Source: Marivirga arenosa
GTDB taxonomy: Bacteria; Bacteroidota; Bacteroidia; Cytophagales; Cyclobacteriaceae
Assembly: GCF_030503895.2 (NCBI RefSeq)
Contig: NZ_CP129970.2
Coordinates: 1,676,001-1,740,000, forward strand
Reading direction: 5' to 3'
DNA: 64,000 nucleotides
Shown here: piece by piece, positions 35,769 through 45,673 of the stretch
Layout: every line of letters starts with the position of its first letter
Position numbering within the stretch: the stretch's first letter is position 1
Notes under the pieces: model-generated
Told to the model about the DNA's origin: nothing
The model's database searches: none
The model's input: only the letters and a program-made list of their open reading frames with translations
Program-made: the position numbers and the translations under genes

Positions 35769-35975
35769 AATTTTTGTTATTCAGCTATTTTATACCAATT
35801 CTAAGGAAAGTTAATTATTTCGATCAAATTCACATAAAAAAGTTCAATTTTTATCAGAAAACCTTACATCAAACTGCTTATTTCTTCAAATTTGGTCTTT
35901 TTAAAAGATGTTTTAACATTAAAATGCTATTTCAAAATCATAATGATTAAATTTAAATACATTACATATTTAAGC

Positions 35976-38327
35976 ATGAAATATACAATCCACTTCATTT
36001 TTTTTCTTGTTTTAATTTCCTGCAATTCTGGGAAAGAGGATGCTTTCTTTGTTCAAATAAATAACTTGGAAAGTATAAATGGGAATCCTGATTATATGGA
36101 TAGTCCTTTTTTAAGTGCGGGGGAAAGAATGTATGTAGTGGGTCATCAAAATGGAACATTTCCAGATTTAGGTTGGCATATAAAAGATGAAATGGGTGGT
36201 GTTTGGCTTCCTCCTATCAAATTAATGGATGGTTATAGCCTTTCTATTAAAAAGGATACCCAACAAATCTGTCTGAATGAAGCAGTCAATTTTGAAAATT
36301 ATCCCGTTGGGGCATCGCAGAATTTTAATTTGGATGAATTAGGTATAGCCATACGTCAGTTTCATTTTGTACCAGAGGAAGAAAAGGGAGTTATAATAGC
36401 TTTGAAATTGCAGAATAATAGTAGCGAAGCAAACAATTTTCAGCTTAATATTCACAATGCTGTTGATTTACTGCCCGTTTGGTTATCAGATTCGCTTCAA
36501 CTTAAAAATGGAAAGGATAAGGGTAAATGGATCATGAAGCCGGGTGTTTATACGGCTAAAGATGAATCAAATAAATGGTTTGTAGCCTTTGGAGGTAAGG
36601 GGTTTAAGCCCTCAATGAATAATCAACTATGTGATATTGAATCTAATGGTTTAGGATTTAATCAGACCTTAAGTAAGCCCATAAAACTAAAAGCAAATGA
36701 AAGCCAAGTTATATTCTATGCTATAGCTGGCTCATATGAAAGCAGAGGGGAAGTCCTTAATATCCATAAGAAGTTGTTGAAAAATAGGCTGCAGTTATTA
36801 GAAGAAAAAATAATAGCCTACCAAAACATCAAAAACTTTAATGCTCTCAGTACAAATGATGAAGGATTTAATCAGATGTATACCTGGTTGAAATATAATT
36901 CCAAATGGTTGATGCAAACTGTGCCCGAACTCGGAACAGGCATTACGGCTGGTAGTCCCGATTATCCTTGGTGGTTTGGTACAGATAATGGCTATGCGGT
37001 TCAAGGCTTACTTGCTACAGGCATGCATAAAGAAGCGTTACAATCTATCGCCCTCACTTTAAAATTATCTCAAAAAGCCAATGGTGATACTGGTAGAATT
37101 ATGCATGAAGCTTCTACTAATGGTGTCATTTTTAATCCTGGTAATTTAAATACCACTCCTAAGTTTGTTAGCCTATTATGGAAAGCCTATGCCTGGACTG
37201 CAGACTCAAAAATTCTAGATTATTATGAATTTATCAAAAAGGCAGTAAAATGGGTGGAGCAGCAAGATAAAGATCAAAATGGCTATCCGGATGGTGCTGG
37301 TATGATGGAAATTCATGGATTAGACTCCGAAATGATTGATGTTGTGAGCTATCAATATGAAATGTATATAGCAGCAGCAAATTTTGCCAAAGTTAAAAAC
37401 GATATGGTTTTAGCCAATGAATACAATCAAAAGGCAATTTCCCTTAAAGAACGAATCAATTCGGATTGGTGGGTAGAAGAATTTAAATCTTATGCGGACT
37501 TTCGATCATCAAAAGAAAAAGCTATTCAATTAACTGAAGATGCTATAATCAGAGCGGATAGTATTCAAAAACCATGGTCCGTTGAGGAATTAGAGAATAC
37601 ACTGATCCAAATAAAGGCTGATCAAAATGAGGGGAATTCACCATTTGTTGTATTCCATAATTGGATAGTAAATACACCTATGGAAGTAGGTGCTTCTGAT
37701 CCTGATAAGGCTGAAAAAGCGCTTAAATCTGCAGAGAAATATAGCAATCGATTTGGTATGTTTGTTACAGGAATTGATAGGGATGAAAAGCAAGAAAAAG
37801 CCTCAAAGTGGAAATCATTTAGTTATGTGGGTGCTGTAATGACATTACCAACCGGAGTTCAAGCCATTGCGCAAGCAAAATATGGTAAGGCAGATAAATC
37901 TTTAGAATACCTGAAGAAGTTAGAGAATTCATTTAGCTATGCCTTAGCTGGCTCTATGTATGAAGTAAGTCCTGATTTTGGAATGATGGCACAAGCATGG
38001 AATATTTACGCTGTGGCAGTCCCTGTGGTGGAAGAGTATTTTGGGATTAAACCGGCTGCATGGAAAAATGAAATAACAATAAAACCTAATTTACCTTTAA
38101 GCTGGGATGATGTTAGCCTCAATCAAATTAAAGTAGGAAATAATTTGATTGACATTCAGGTAAAAAGAATTGATAATACCCTGGAATTTAAAATATCACA
38201 GTTGCACAATTGGAAAATTAATTTTGAATATGCTGAAGCTAAAAGCATAAGCTTTGATGGAAATAAAACAGTTAAGGAAAAAATTGAACTCTTTGACAGA
38301 GTTCATCATATTAAAGTAGAAATGTAA
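35976..38327 (+). CDS. Lipoprotein six-hairpin glycosidase, debranching-enzyme-like
   Basis: A 783-residue protein from ATG 35976, chosen because it starts a clean lipoprotein signal (MKYTIHFIFFLVLISCNSG); in-frame starts upstream at 35943 and before would hide the signal. The N-terminal ~280 residues are beta-rich. The C-terminal part is an (alpha/alpha)6 barrel of the amylo-1,6-glucosidase/GDE_C and GH15-like group: YPWWFGTDNGYAVQGLLATG, GRIMHEAST, KTAVKW-like helix with QDKDQNGYPDGAG and GLDSEMIDV. It probably hydrolyses an oligosaccharide at the cell surface. Exact substrate unknown. Confidence 0.75.
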   Translation: MKYTIHFIFFLVLISCNSGKEDAFFVQINNLESINGNPDYMDSPFLSAGERMYVVGHQNGTFPDLGWHIKDEMGGVWLPPIKLMDGYSLSIKKDTQQICLNEAVNFENYPVGASQNFNLDELGIAIRQFHFVPEEEKGVIIALKLQNNSSEANNFQLNIHNAVDLLPVWLSDSLQLKNGKDKGKWIMKPGVYTAKDESNKWFVAFGGKGFKPSMNNQLCDIESNGLGFNQTLSKPIKLKANESQVIFYAIAGSYESRGEVLNIHKKLLKNRLQLLEEKIIAYQNIKNFNALSTNDEGFNQMYTWLKYNSKWLMQTVPELGTGITAGSPDYPWWFGTDNGYAVQGLLATGMHKEALQSIALTLKLSQKANGDTGRIMHEASTNGVIFNPGNLNTTPKFVSLLWKAYAWTADSKILDYYEFIKKAVKWVEQQDKDQNGYPDGAGMMEIHGLDSEMIDVVSYQYEMYIAAANFAKVKNDMVLANEYNQKAISLKERINSDWWVEEFKSYADFRSSKEKAIQLTEDAIIRADSIQKPWSVEELENTLIQIKADQNEGNSPFVVFHNWIVNTPMEVGASDPDKAEKALKSAEKYSNRFGMFVTGIDRDEKQEKASKWKSFSYVGAVMTLPTGVQAIAQAKYGKADKSLEYLKKLENSFSYALAGSMYEVSPDFGMMAQAWNIYAVAVPVVEEYFGIKPAAWKNEITIKPNLPLSWDDVSLNQIKVGNNLIDIQVKRIDNTLEFKISQLHNWKINFEYAEAKSISFDGNKTVKEKIELFDRVHHIKVEM

Positions 38328-38333
38328 AATAAA

Positions 38334-38708
38334 TTAGTTGATTAGGTTATTAATATGAGCTTGCCTTAGTGGTTTACTGATAAACCCTTTTACTAAATCA
38401 TATTCTTCAGATTTTATTTTATCTATTTTATTATTAGATGAGCTTAAAATATAAACGCAAGTATTCTTCTTTGAAAGTAGATTACTTGCTTCATCCAAAA
38501 ACTCCCATCCATCCATTAAAGGCATATTAATATCTAGGAATATTCTGTATTTACAATTGGAGGAATAATTTTTCTGTAGATATTGATATGCATTCTTAGC
38601 ATCAAAAAACTTAATGGGTTCACTAAAAGAATCTTGCTTTTTAAGAAGTTTTTCAACCAACAAAAGGCTTATTTCATCATCATCTATTATTAAATTGTGA
38701 GCGCTCAT
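38334..38708 (-). CDS. Single-domain response regulator
   Basis: A 124-residue receiver. Acidic residues D9-D11, phosphoacceptor Asp59 in IFLDINMPLMDGWEF, Ser-rich switch (YILSSSN) and Lys in FISKPLR are all present. It has no output domain. The start ATG overlaps the stop of the receiver-PAS-DHp gene by 4 bases, so the two are translationally coupled. It is the last gene of the signalling cassette that begins with the large kinase, and a likely phosphate acceptor from the DHp protein (inference). Confidence 0.88.
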   Translation of the reverse strand: MSAHNLIIDDDEISLLLVEKLLKKQDSFSEPIKFFDAKNAYQYLQKNYSSNCKYRIFLDINMPLMDGWEFLDEASNLLSKKNTCVYILSSSNNKIDKIKSEEYDLVKGFISKPLRQAHINNLIN

Positions 38709-39724
38709 GATTTATCATTTTTTAGATTTATCTCTTGAGATTTACTGACTATCTCACGGATGATTTGATCTAACTCATCAGCAGATTTAATAATATAATC
38801 ATAAAAAGTGTTTTTTTCAATCTTATCAAAATTATCTCCTTTCATTGCTTCAACCAAACCCATTATTCTAGCCAATGGGGCTCTAACAACATGCGATTGT
38901 GTCCAAGCAATTTCTTTAAGCCTTTTATTTTGTTCTTCAATAGCAGCTATTTGACGATTTTTCTCAGTTACATCATTCAAAGAAATAATTTCAGAGACTT
39001 TGCCTTTATAGATAAAACTATTCGCGCTTACCTCAACTTCTATAATTTGCCCCTTTTTTGTAATATGATTTTGTAAGCCTATGTATTGGTTTTGATGGTT
39101 TCTTTTCAATGAAGATAAAGAATTTTTAAAACTCAATTTCGATTTTTCATCCATCAATTGTGTAATGTCAAGCGCCATGAATTCTTCAATAGAATACCCA
39201 TAGTTTTGGAGTGCAGCTTCATTAACATCCAAAATTTCAAAGCTGTCTCTTTCAAACACAAACATGGGAGAAGGGCTGAGTTGGAAAAGATCAGCATAGC
39301 GTTTTTCTGATTCTTTTAAGTCAACTAAAATCTTATTCCGCTCTATACTATAAATTATACTCTTTTCAAGTATAGTAGCATTTAAAACATCCTTTAATAC
39401 ATAATCAGAAGCTCCTAAGGCTAAAGATTTAATAGCAAAATCCATATTAGGATAGCCAGTTAAGATGACGATGGGTTTATCTTTAGTTAAAACTTGGATA
39501 TCATTAATTAGTTCTTCTCCATTTTTATCAGGCAAGCTTAGATCTAGTAAAATGATATCATATGATGTAGTATTATTAAGGAGTTTTTCGGCTGATTTAA
39601 AATCATCAGCTTTGTAAAGCCTATTAAGAATTGCAGCTTCATCAAGAAAATCTTCTATTAATAAAGCATCTCCAGGATTGTCCTCGATTACTAAGATGTC
39701 ATATCGCCTCTTGTTGGTTTTCAT
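38705..39724 (-). CDS. Receiver-PAS-DHp protein lacking a kinase ATPase domain
   Basis: A 339-residue protein with a receiver domain (about 7-125, Asp61 in ILLDLSLPD), a PAS domain (about 143-255, SPSPMFVFERDSFEILDVNE) and a phosphoacceptor DHp domain with H-box SHVVRAPLARIMGLV (His278) and a second helix to about 325. The chain ends there and lacks all ATP-binding boxes. It thus has the layout of a phosphorelay intermediate, Asp to His within one protein. It sits 1 base after the upstream receiver gene and overlaps the downstream one. The same DHp-only plan recurs at 23562-24584. Confidence 0.85.
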   Translation of the reverse strand: MKTNKRRYDILVIEDNPGDALLIEDFLDEAAILNRLYKADDFKSAEKLLNNTTSYDIILLDLSLPDKNGEELINDIQVLTKDKPIVILTGYPNMDFAIKSLALGASDYVLKDVLNATILEKSIIYSIERNKILVDLKESEKRYADLFQLSPSPMFVFERDSFEILDVNEAALQNYGYSIEEFMALDITQLMDEKSKLSFKNSLSSLKRNHQNQYIGLQNHITKKGQIIEVEVSANSFIYKGKVSEIISLNDVTEKNRQIAAIEEQNKRLKEIAWTQSHVVRAPLARIMGLVEAMKGDNFDKIEKNTFYDYIIKSADELDQIIREIVSKSQEINLKNDKS

Positions 39725-39725
39725 C

Positions 39726-40160
39726 CTAAGATTTTACATTAGGAAGGCGAACTATGCTAAACCAGAAATGTTCAATTCCAGCTACTGCTGTCATAAATTC
39801 ATCAATATCTACTGGCTTACTTATATAACAATTAGCATGATTATCATAAGCTTTATTGATATCTGTATCAGAAGATGAAGTGGTTAGCATGATAACTGGA
39901 ATATGTTTTAGTTTTTCATCATTCTTAATTTCCAGTAAAACTTCATGACCACTCATGATAGGCAAATTTATATCTAGTAATATCAGGTCTGGTTCAAGTG
40001 CTTTGGAATAGCCTTCAGCCCTTTTTAAATAATCAATGGCTTCTTTACCATTTCTAGCCACATCAACTGTATTAATGAATTTACTATCTTCTAATGCTTC
40101 TTGTGTTAAGATAATATCTCCTTCATTATCTTCTACTAAAAGAATGTGAATGTTTTTCAT
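39726..40160 (-). CDS. Single-domain response regulator, Rcp1-like
   Basis: A 144-residue receiver of the type often paired with phytochrome-like kinases: ILLVEDNEGDIILTQEAL, phosphoacceptor Asp63 in LILLDINLPIMSGHEVL, IPVIMLTTSSSD and CYISKPVDIDEF. It is the gene immediately after the big kinase (183 bases between) and 1 base before the receiver-PAS-DHp gene. Its most likely donor is the kinase at 40344-44195. Confidence 0.9.
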   Translation of the reverse strand: MKNIHILLVEDNEGDIILTQEALEDSKFINTVDVARNGKEAIDYLKRAEGYSKALEPDLILLDINLPIMSGHEVLLEIKNDEKLKHIPVIMLTTSSSDTDINKAYDNHANCYISKPVDIDEFMTAVAGIEHFWFSIVRLPNVKS

Positions 40161-40343
40161 TATTTAAATTATGGTTTAAAGGTTAATAGTTTCAAGCTGC
40201 AACGATAACATCTTGCGTTTAAAAAAATTCCATAATTATTAAACGTATTTAAAAAAAGTACTATTAATTCAATGAAAATTACACAAAAATCTTTAGAAGA
40301 ATAAATTTAGTATACGCAAGAAGTTACATTTTTTTGAGGTTAC

Positions 40344-43300
40344 CTAAACCTTCGGAAGGGTAAAGTGAAAGGTAGTACCTTTACCAATTTCAGAATCGAC
40401 CCAAATTTTACCATTATTGTGATCAATTATCTTTTTCACAATAGCTAAACCTACTCCGCTTCCAGAGTATTCATGTTTATTGTGAAGTCTCTGAAATATA
40501 TTAAAGATTTTGTTAAAGTATTTTTCATCTATACCAATACCATTGTCTTTTACTGTAAACTCCCAGTATTCTAATTTGTCTGAGGCATCAATAATAATTT
40601 TGGGTTGAACACCTTCCTCAATGTATTTTAGCGCATTTGATATTAAGTTTTGAAATAATTGGATCATGGGCGCATTATGATTGATAATTGAAGGAAGCTT
40701 TTTATAATATATCTTAGCATCTAGCTCATCAATCTTTTTACGGTTTAATAGGCAAACTTCATCAATTATTTCATTGAGGTTAATCTCTTTCTTTTCTTCC
40801 TCATGCTTGCCAATTCTAGAGTAATCTAATAAGTCGAGAATGATTTGGCGCATTCTTTTGGCACCATCCACAGCAAAATTGATGTATTGAATCCCTTTTT
40901 CATCGAGCTTATCACCATATTTTTTTTCAAGCTGAGTTAAGAAACTGGAAACCATCCGTAGTGGTTCTTGTAGGTCATGCGATGCTACGTAAGCAAATTG
41001 TTCTAATTCAGCATTTGATTTTGATAATTCAAATGTTTGCTTTTGGAGTTGTTCGTTTACTTCAATTAAAGATTTTTCATATTTAATCCGATCGGTTATA
41101 TCTGTAGTCGCACCGATCATTCTAATTGCTTCACCAGATTCATCTCTTACAATAAAGCCTTTATCGATAACATGGGCATATTCTCCTGATTTAGTTTTAA
41201 ACCTGTATTGATCTTTCCAATAATTGTATTTTTTATTATTGATTGCTTTGGATTGTGAGTTTTGCACTCTTTCTAAGTCGTCAGGATGAATGTTTTTCAG
41301 CCAAAATTGATCGTCTTTATCTGCATTATAAGTTTTGTAACCAAACTGCTTTTCAAAACCAAAACCAGACCTTACAGTCTTATTTGTTTTAATATTCCAA
41401 TCCCAGATAGCATCATTGGTAGCTAGTGCTGCCTTTTCAAATCTTTCGTTTGAATTTTTGATTTTTTCCTCCGATGTTTTTTTGGAGTTTATGTCTTGAA
41501 TACTACCATAAATCTTTACTGTTTGACCTTCAATTCTTTCAGCATTTCCAATAATTCGGATCCATATATTATTTCTTTTTTGGGTTTCTACTAATAATTC
41601 TAAATCAAAATTATCGCCCTTTTTAATTAACTGATCGATTGAATGCTCAATTAGTTCTCGGCTTTTGTCAATATAAAAACCAAAACCAGATTCAACAGTA
41701 GGTTTAAAGTCGTGCTCAACTTCTAAAATTTCTTTTGTAACAGATGACCAGTAAACGTCACCATAAGGTTTTTCATCTTTTATCTTTAATTCCCAGCTAC
41801 CTATTCTTGCAATTTTAGCAGTTCTGTCGGCAAGTGTTTCATAATACTGAAATTCAGTAGCGTCAATTGTAATGGCATCCCAAATAATAGTACCATCAGT
41901 AGTTTTTTCAGGATTAGCAAAGCAGTCGTGAAATTTGATTTCACCGTCTGGCATAACATATCTCCAACGCATATTAAAACGACTGAGGTTTTGTGCGGAC
42001 TTCTGTATTTCTTTAATTACTGCTTCAAAATCTCCTCCTAGTTTTACGCCTTTCCACAAAACACTTATATCATTCATTGCCTCTTGTGGTGTTAAGCCCC
42101 AGATTTCTTTAGCTCCTTGACTCACATAATCAACTAACTGGGTACCATCCGTTTTTAAATGAAAACGAAATAATACCCCGGGGATATTATCAGAAAGTTT
42201 TCTTAATCTTTCTTTTGCGGTTTTTTCCGAACTAATATCTTGGAAGCTACCGTAAATTCTCACACATTCTCCATCCACTAATTCTGCATTGCCTATTGAT
42301 CGAATCCATTTTTCTTTACCTTTGGCAGTGATAATTTTCGCTTCAAATTTATAAGACTCACCTTTTTTCAATGCTTTTTTAACAGATTCGGTCACCAAGT
42401 CTCTATAATCAGGATGATAAAAGCTAATCCCAGTTTCAATTGAAGGCACAAAGCTTGGAGGAACATCATGTATTTCCTTTGTTATAGGCGACCAATAACT
42501 TTCTTGAGTGACTAAATTAAATTCCCAGCCCCCAACTTTAGCCAATTTTGAAGCATTATCAATACTTTCTTGAAGTTTTATGATATCAGTAAAATCTCTT
42601 GCATAACTGAAACTAAGATTATCCGGCCCAAAGCCAGCTGATGATTTCCATGAAATCCATTTATACTCCCCAGATTTTGTTCTATACCGATTAAGGAAAT
42701 TATCAGTAAATTTTCCTTCCTTAACGATGTTGTCATATTCGTTTGTTGTAGAAAGTAAATCATCAGGATGTATGAAGTTTTTAAAAGGTTGAGATTTTAA
42801 TTCATCCGCTGTATAGCCCAGTAAATCGCAAAATGCAGGATTAACTTTTGTGAAATAACCTTTAGTATTTGCGATAACTAAAATATCAGGGGCACTTTCG
42901 AAAAATAGATTTAATTCTTCTTCCTGTTGCTTTCTAATTATTTCATCTGCTAAAAAATTTTGTAATACTTTAAAATTGGTAATAGTATGTGATCTGTCCT
43001 CTATTTTAGATTTATGAAGAAATAAAACCACACCAATAATTGACTGTGCCGAATATAAGGGGTATGCAACTGCATGGTTGATATGTGTTTTTTCAATTGC
43101 TTTTTTTTGAAGATAAATATCCGTCTCAGCTAAATTATTCCAAACCATTATTTCACCTTTTTGCCAGCAATTTCCCGCTAATCCTTCACCTTTTTTTAAC
43201 TCTTGTAACTCGCAAATTTCATAATAGGTCTCAGCAGTTTTATTTCGTGCGTAATGAGACATAATTCTGATATGATGATCATCTTCACTTGTAAGCCATA

Positions 43301-44195
43301 TTTCTCCTGCTGAATAATCTGAAAATTCTGATAGATATTTTAAACTATTCCTTAAGCTACTTTCTAAATTATCTTCTTTTTTAAAAATACGATTAAGTTG
43401 CTCTTGGATTTCTTGCCGTATACTTTCTAGTTTAACCTGCGTTTTTTCCGAAATAATTCCAATCAATCTGGTGGCTTTTCCCTTTTCATCTCTTACCAAA
43501 TAGCCTACATCTTTTACATAAGCATATTTCTCATTGTAGTCTTCAAACCTATATTCACAGGACCATCTTTTCTGTTTTTGATCTGAAAGAAAAATATCTA
43601 TACTTTGTAATACTTCATCTGCATCGTCTGGGTGAATCCATTTTGCCCAATCATTTAATTTAAAACCCTCATTGCTTTTATGTCCAAAAGCTCTCTCCAG
43701 GCCCTCTCCCCAAAATATTTTGTCGTTTACAATATCCCAATCATAAATTACATTATTTGAGGCCTTGTTAACTAACTCAAACCTTTCCTTAAATATTTTA
43801 AGGTCATTCTCCGTGCTTTCTTGTTCAGATAAGTCTTGGAAAATACCTATTAGTTGTTCTTTAACACCATTCGATAAGTTTAATAAGTTAGCTTTAGCTT
43901 TTACTTTTAGATATTTTCCACTTTTGGTAAGTAGGTGAACAGTAGTTTGCTTTGTCTTTATTTTTTTTCCTGATTTGAAAAATTCATCTATTTTTTCTTG
44001 CTCATCTGGGTGGACTAATTCTTTAAATTTTTCGAAAGTAACCTCAAACTCATTGGGTTCATATCCCAGCATATCGAATAAACCATCAGACCAATTAAAG
44101 CATTGCTCTGAATAAAAGTATTCCCAGCTACCCATATTTGCTAATGATTCAATTTGCTGATTCAACATTTTATTTTTCTGATGATTTACATTCAT
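40344..44195 (-). CDS. Multi-PAS/GAF sensor histidine kinase
   Basis: A 1283-residue soluble kinase. In order: PAS (about 12-120), PAS (125-250), GAF (260-420, with KKGEGLAGNCWQKG), PAS (425-540), PAS (545-660), PAS (665-790), PAS (795-920), PAS (925-1050), then HisKA with VASHDLQEPLRMVSSF and an HATPase with NLISNALKYI, DNGIGIDEKYF and GSGVGLAIVKKI. It has no membrane segment or receiver. Several PAS domains look duplicated (the fourth and sixth PAS share YWS-TKEI and the HisKA pattern is that of phytochrome-type kinases). It probably phosphorylates the receiver at 39726-40160. Confidence 0.92.
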   Translation of the reverse strand: MNVNHQKNKMLNQQIESLANMGSWEYFYSEQCFNWSDGLFDMLGYEPNEFEVTFEKFKELVHPDEQEKIDEFFKSGKKIKTKQTTVHLLTKSGKYLKVKAKANLLNLSNGVKEQLIGIFQDLSEQESTENDLKIFKERFELVNKASNNVIYDWDIVNDKIFWGEGLERAFGHKSNEGFKLNDWAKWIHPDDADEVLQSIDIFLSDQKQKRWSCEYRFEDYNEKYAYVKDVGYLVRDEKGKATRLIGIISEKTQVKLESIRQEIQEQLNRIFKKEDNLESSLRNSLKYLSEFSDYSAGEIWLTSEDDHHIRIMSHYARNKTAETYYEICELQELKKGEGLAGNCWQKGEIMVWNNLAETDIYLQKKAIEKTHINHAVAYPLYSAQSIIGVVLFLHKSKIEDRSHTITNFKVLQNFLADEIIRKQQEEELNLFFESAPDILVIANTKGYFTKVNPAFCDLLGYTADELKSQPFKNFIHPDDLLSTTNEYDNIVKEGKFTDNFLNRYRTKSGEYKWISWKSSAGFGPDNLSFSYARDFTDIIKLQESIDNASKLAKVGGWEFNLVTQESYWSPITKEIHDVPPSFVPSIETGISFYHPDYRDLVTESVKKALKKGESYKFEAKIITAKGKEKWIRSIGNAELVDGECVRIYGSFQDISSEKTAKERLRKLSDNIPGVLFRFHLKTDGTQLVDYVSQGAKEIWGLTPQEAMNDISVLWKGVKLGGDFEAVIKEIQKSAQNLSRFNMRWRYVMPDGEIKFHDCFANPEKTTDGTIIWDAITIDATEFQYYETLADRTAKIARIGSWELKIKDEKPYGDVYWSSVTKEILEVEHDFKPTVESGFGFYIDKSRELIEHSIDQLIKKGDNFDLELLVETQKRNNIWIRIIGNAERIEGQTVKIYGSIQDINSKKTSEEKIKNSNERFEKAALATNDAIWDWNIKTNKTVRSGFGFEKQFGYKTYNADKDDQFWLKNIHPDDLERVQNSQSKAINNKKYNYWKDQYRFKTKSGEYAHVIDKGFIVRDESGEAIRMIGATTDITDRIKYEKSLIEVNEQLQKQTFELSKSNAELEQFAYVASHDLQEPLRMVSSFLTQLEKKYGDKLDEKGIQYINFAVDGAKRMRQIILDLLDYSRIGKHEEEKKEINLNEIIDEVCLLNRKKIDELDAKIYYKKLPSIINHNAPMIQLFQNLISNALKYIEEGVQPKIIIDASDKLEYWEFTVKDNGIGIDEKYFNKIFNIFQRLHNKHEYSGSGVGLAIVKKIIDHNNGKIWVDSEIGKGTTFHFTLPKV

Positions 44196-44340
44196 ACAAT
44201 GCTCTTTTAATGAATTTTATTTCATTTATGAACCTTTATCGTATTTCAATATAATGAAAATCACTAAAGTTTGTAAGGATTTAAAAATGAAAATTAATGA
44301 TTTAAAAAATGAGCACTGAAAATATAAAAGGGCTAATCGA

Positions 44341-45663
44341 TTAGTTATCAGCAGTATACTTTTTAACGCTTGCATGAAAATTGATCATATAAATTGCCAT
44401 AACGTAGAATGGAACCATTACAATTCTATAGCGGGATAGCGTACCAAAATTATAAGTGGAAATACCCACACCAAAGGCAAAAATTATGGCAAAAATCAAG
44501 CAAAATAAAATAATTGGAGACTTAATACTTTGAGTAATATGGACGAATCTGTTTTTATAAAAAACCCATATAGTTAAACCTAGTAGAAATAGAGCCTCTA
44601 GTGCTGAGAGTAACATTAAAGGATTGTTAACTTCCCAAATATAGGGTCTAAATAATGATACATTAATAGCTTGAGGTGCTAATCTAATCATACTAGCATA
44701 AGTACCATCTAATTCACCCAGAGCATAACCAGAACCGGCATCTCTTCCTGTCCAATAACGGATGTCATAAGCTGTAACCTGAGCGGTTTCAGCAAGCTGA
44801 TCAAGCGCATATCGATTGTTGTCTTCACCTGCTTTTAGAGCTACAAAATACGCTGCAATAGCCCCAATAGTAAGTAAAAAAGGAGCAACCATTATTCTTA
44901 AGGCTAATGACTTAATTCTTCCTATTCTGTAAAAGAAAAACCAAAGAATGAGCGAAGGCATTAAACATAAAAATATGTATAGTTTTATAGAAGTGATTAA
45001 ATAGATGGACAAAAGTAGGAGTAAGGTATTAAAAACTACACTCCTTCTTTCAAAGAAGATTTGGATAAAAGAATATACCAAAAAACCGCTTGCTCCTAAG
45101 GTAATGGTATCTTTTAATATTCCTGAGCCCCAAAAGAAAACAGTAGGAATGAAAAATATAGCAATTGCAAATTGGAGCTTTAATTCAGGATAAATTTTCA
45201 CAAAAGATTGATACATCAACCATAAACCTAAAAAGGAGAAAAAGGCAAAAAGTAAAGCTACTGCTGCATATGAATTGTAGGTAAGAAATCCAAAGATTGC
45301 TGCAATTCTAACAATCATATAAGATGTAGGGTCTCTATACATCCATATTTTGGACGAATACTTAAAGGTTTCAGGATCGAATTCGCCATTAGCCGTTAGC
45401 AATTTAAATCCTGTGGAAAAGTTATCGTAAAAGGCATTTACTATATGGGAAGCACCATGAGTGTAATAATTAAAAGTATCGCCACCTCCGTAATAGAATT
45501 GATAAACCAATCCTACAGCTATCGCTCCCAGCATTTTAAGTAATAATGCAGGGTAGAAATATTTTTTAGTTTCATCAGAAGTGGAAACCTTTCTGATGAT
45601 GTAGCCAATTAAAAGTAGAACTACTAAAGTGACTGGCGCTATAATTAAATCAACTAATTTCAA
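44341..45663 (-). CDS. Polytopic membrane protein, unknown function
   Basis: A 440-residue protein with about ten hydrophobic segments. It starts with an N-terminal helix (LIIAPVTLVVLLLIGYIIRK), then YYGGGDTFNYYTHG and YRDPTSYMIVRIA in a soluble loop, and helices spread to the C-terminus. The layout resembles membrane glycosyltransferase or O-antigen-type proteins, but no catalytic motif is certain. It is widespread-looking in Bacteroidota by style only (inference). It lies 10 bases after the TPR gene on the same strand, so the two probably form an operon. Confidence 0.65.
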   Translation of the reverse strand: MKLVDLIIAPVTLVVLLLIGYIIRKVSTSDETKKYFYPALLLKMLGAIAVGLVYQFYYGGGDTFNYYTHGASHIVNAFYDNFSTGFKLLTANGEFDPETFKYSSKIWMYRDPTSYMIVRIAAIFGFLTYNSYAAVALLFAFFSFLGLWLMYQSFVKIYPELKLQFAIAIFFIPTVFFWGSGILKDTITLGASGFLVYSFIQIFFERRSVVFNTLLLLLSIYLITSIKLYIFLCLMPSLILWFFFYRIGRIKSLALRIMVAPFLLTIGAIAAYFVALKAGEDNNRYALDQLAETAQVTAYDIRYWTGRDAGSGYALGELDGTYASMIRLAPQAINVSLFRPYIWEVNNPLMLLSALEALFLLGLTIWVFYKNRFVHITQSIKSPIILFCLIFAIIFAFGVGISTYNFGTLSRYRIVMVPFYVMAIYMINFHASVKKYTADN

Positions 45664-45673
45664 TGGTTTAGTT

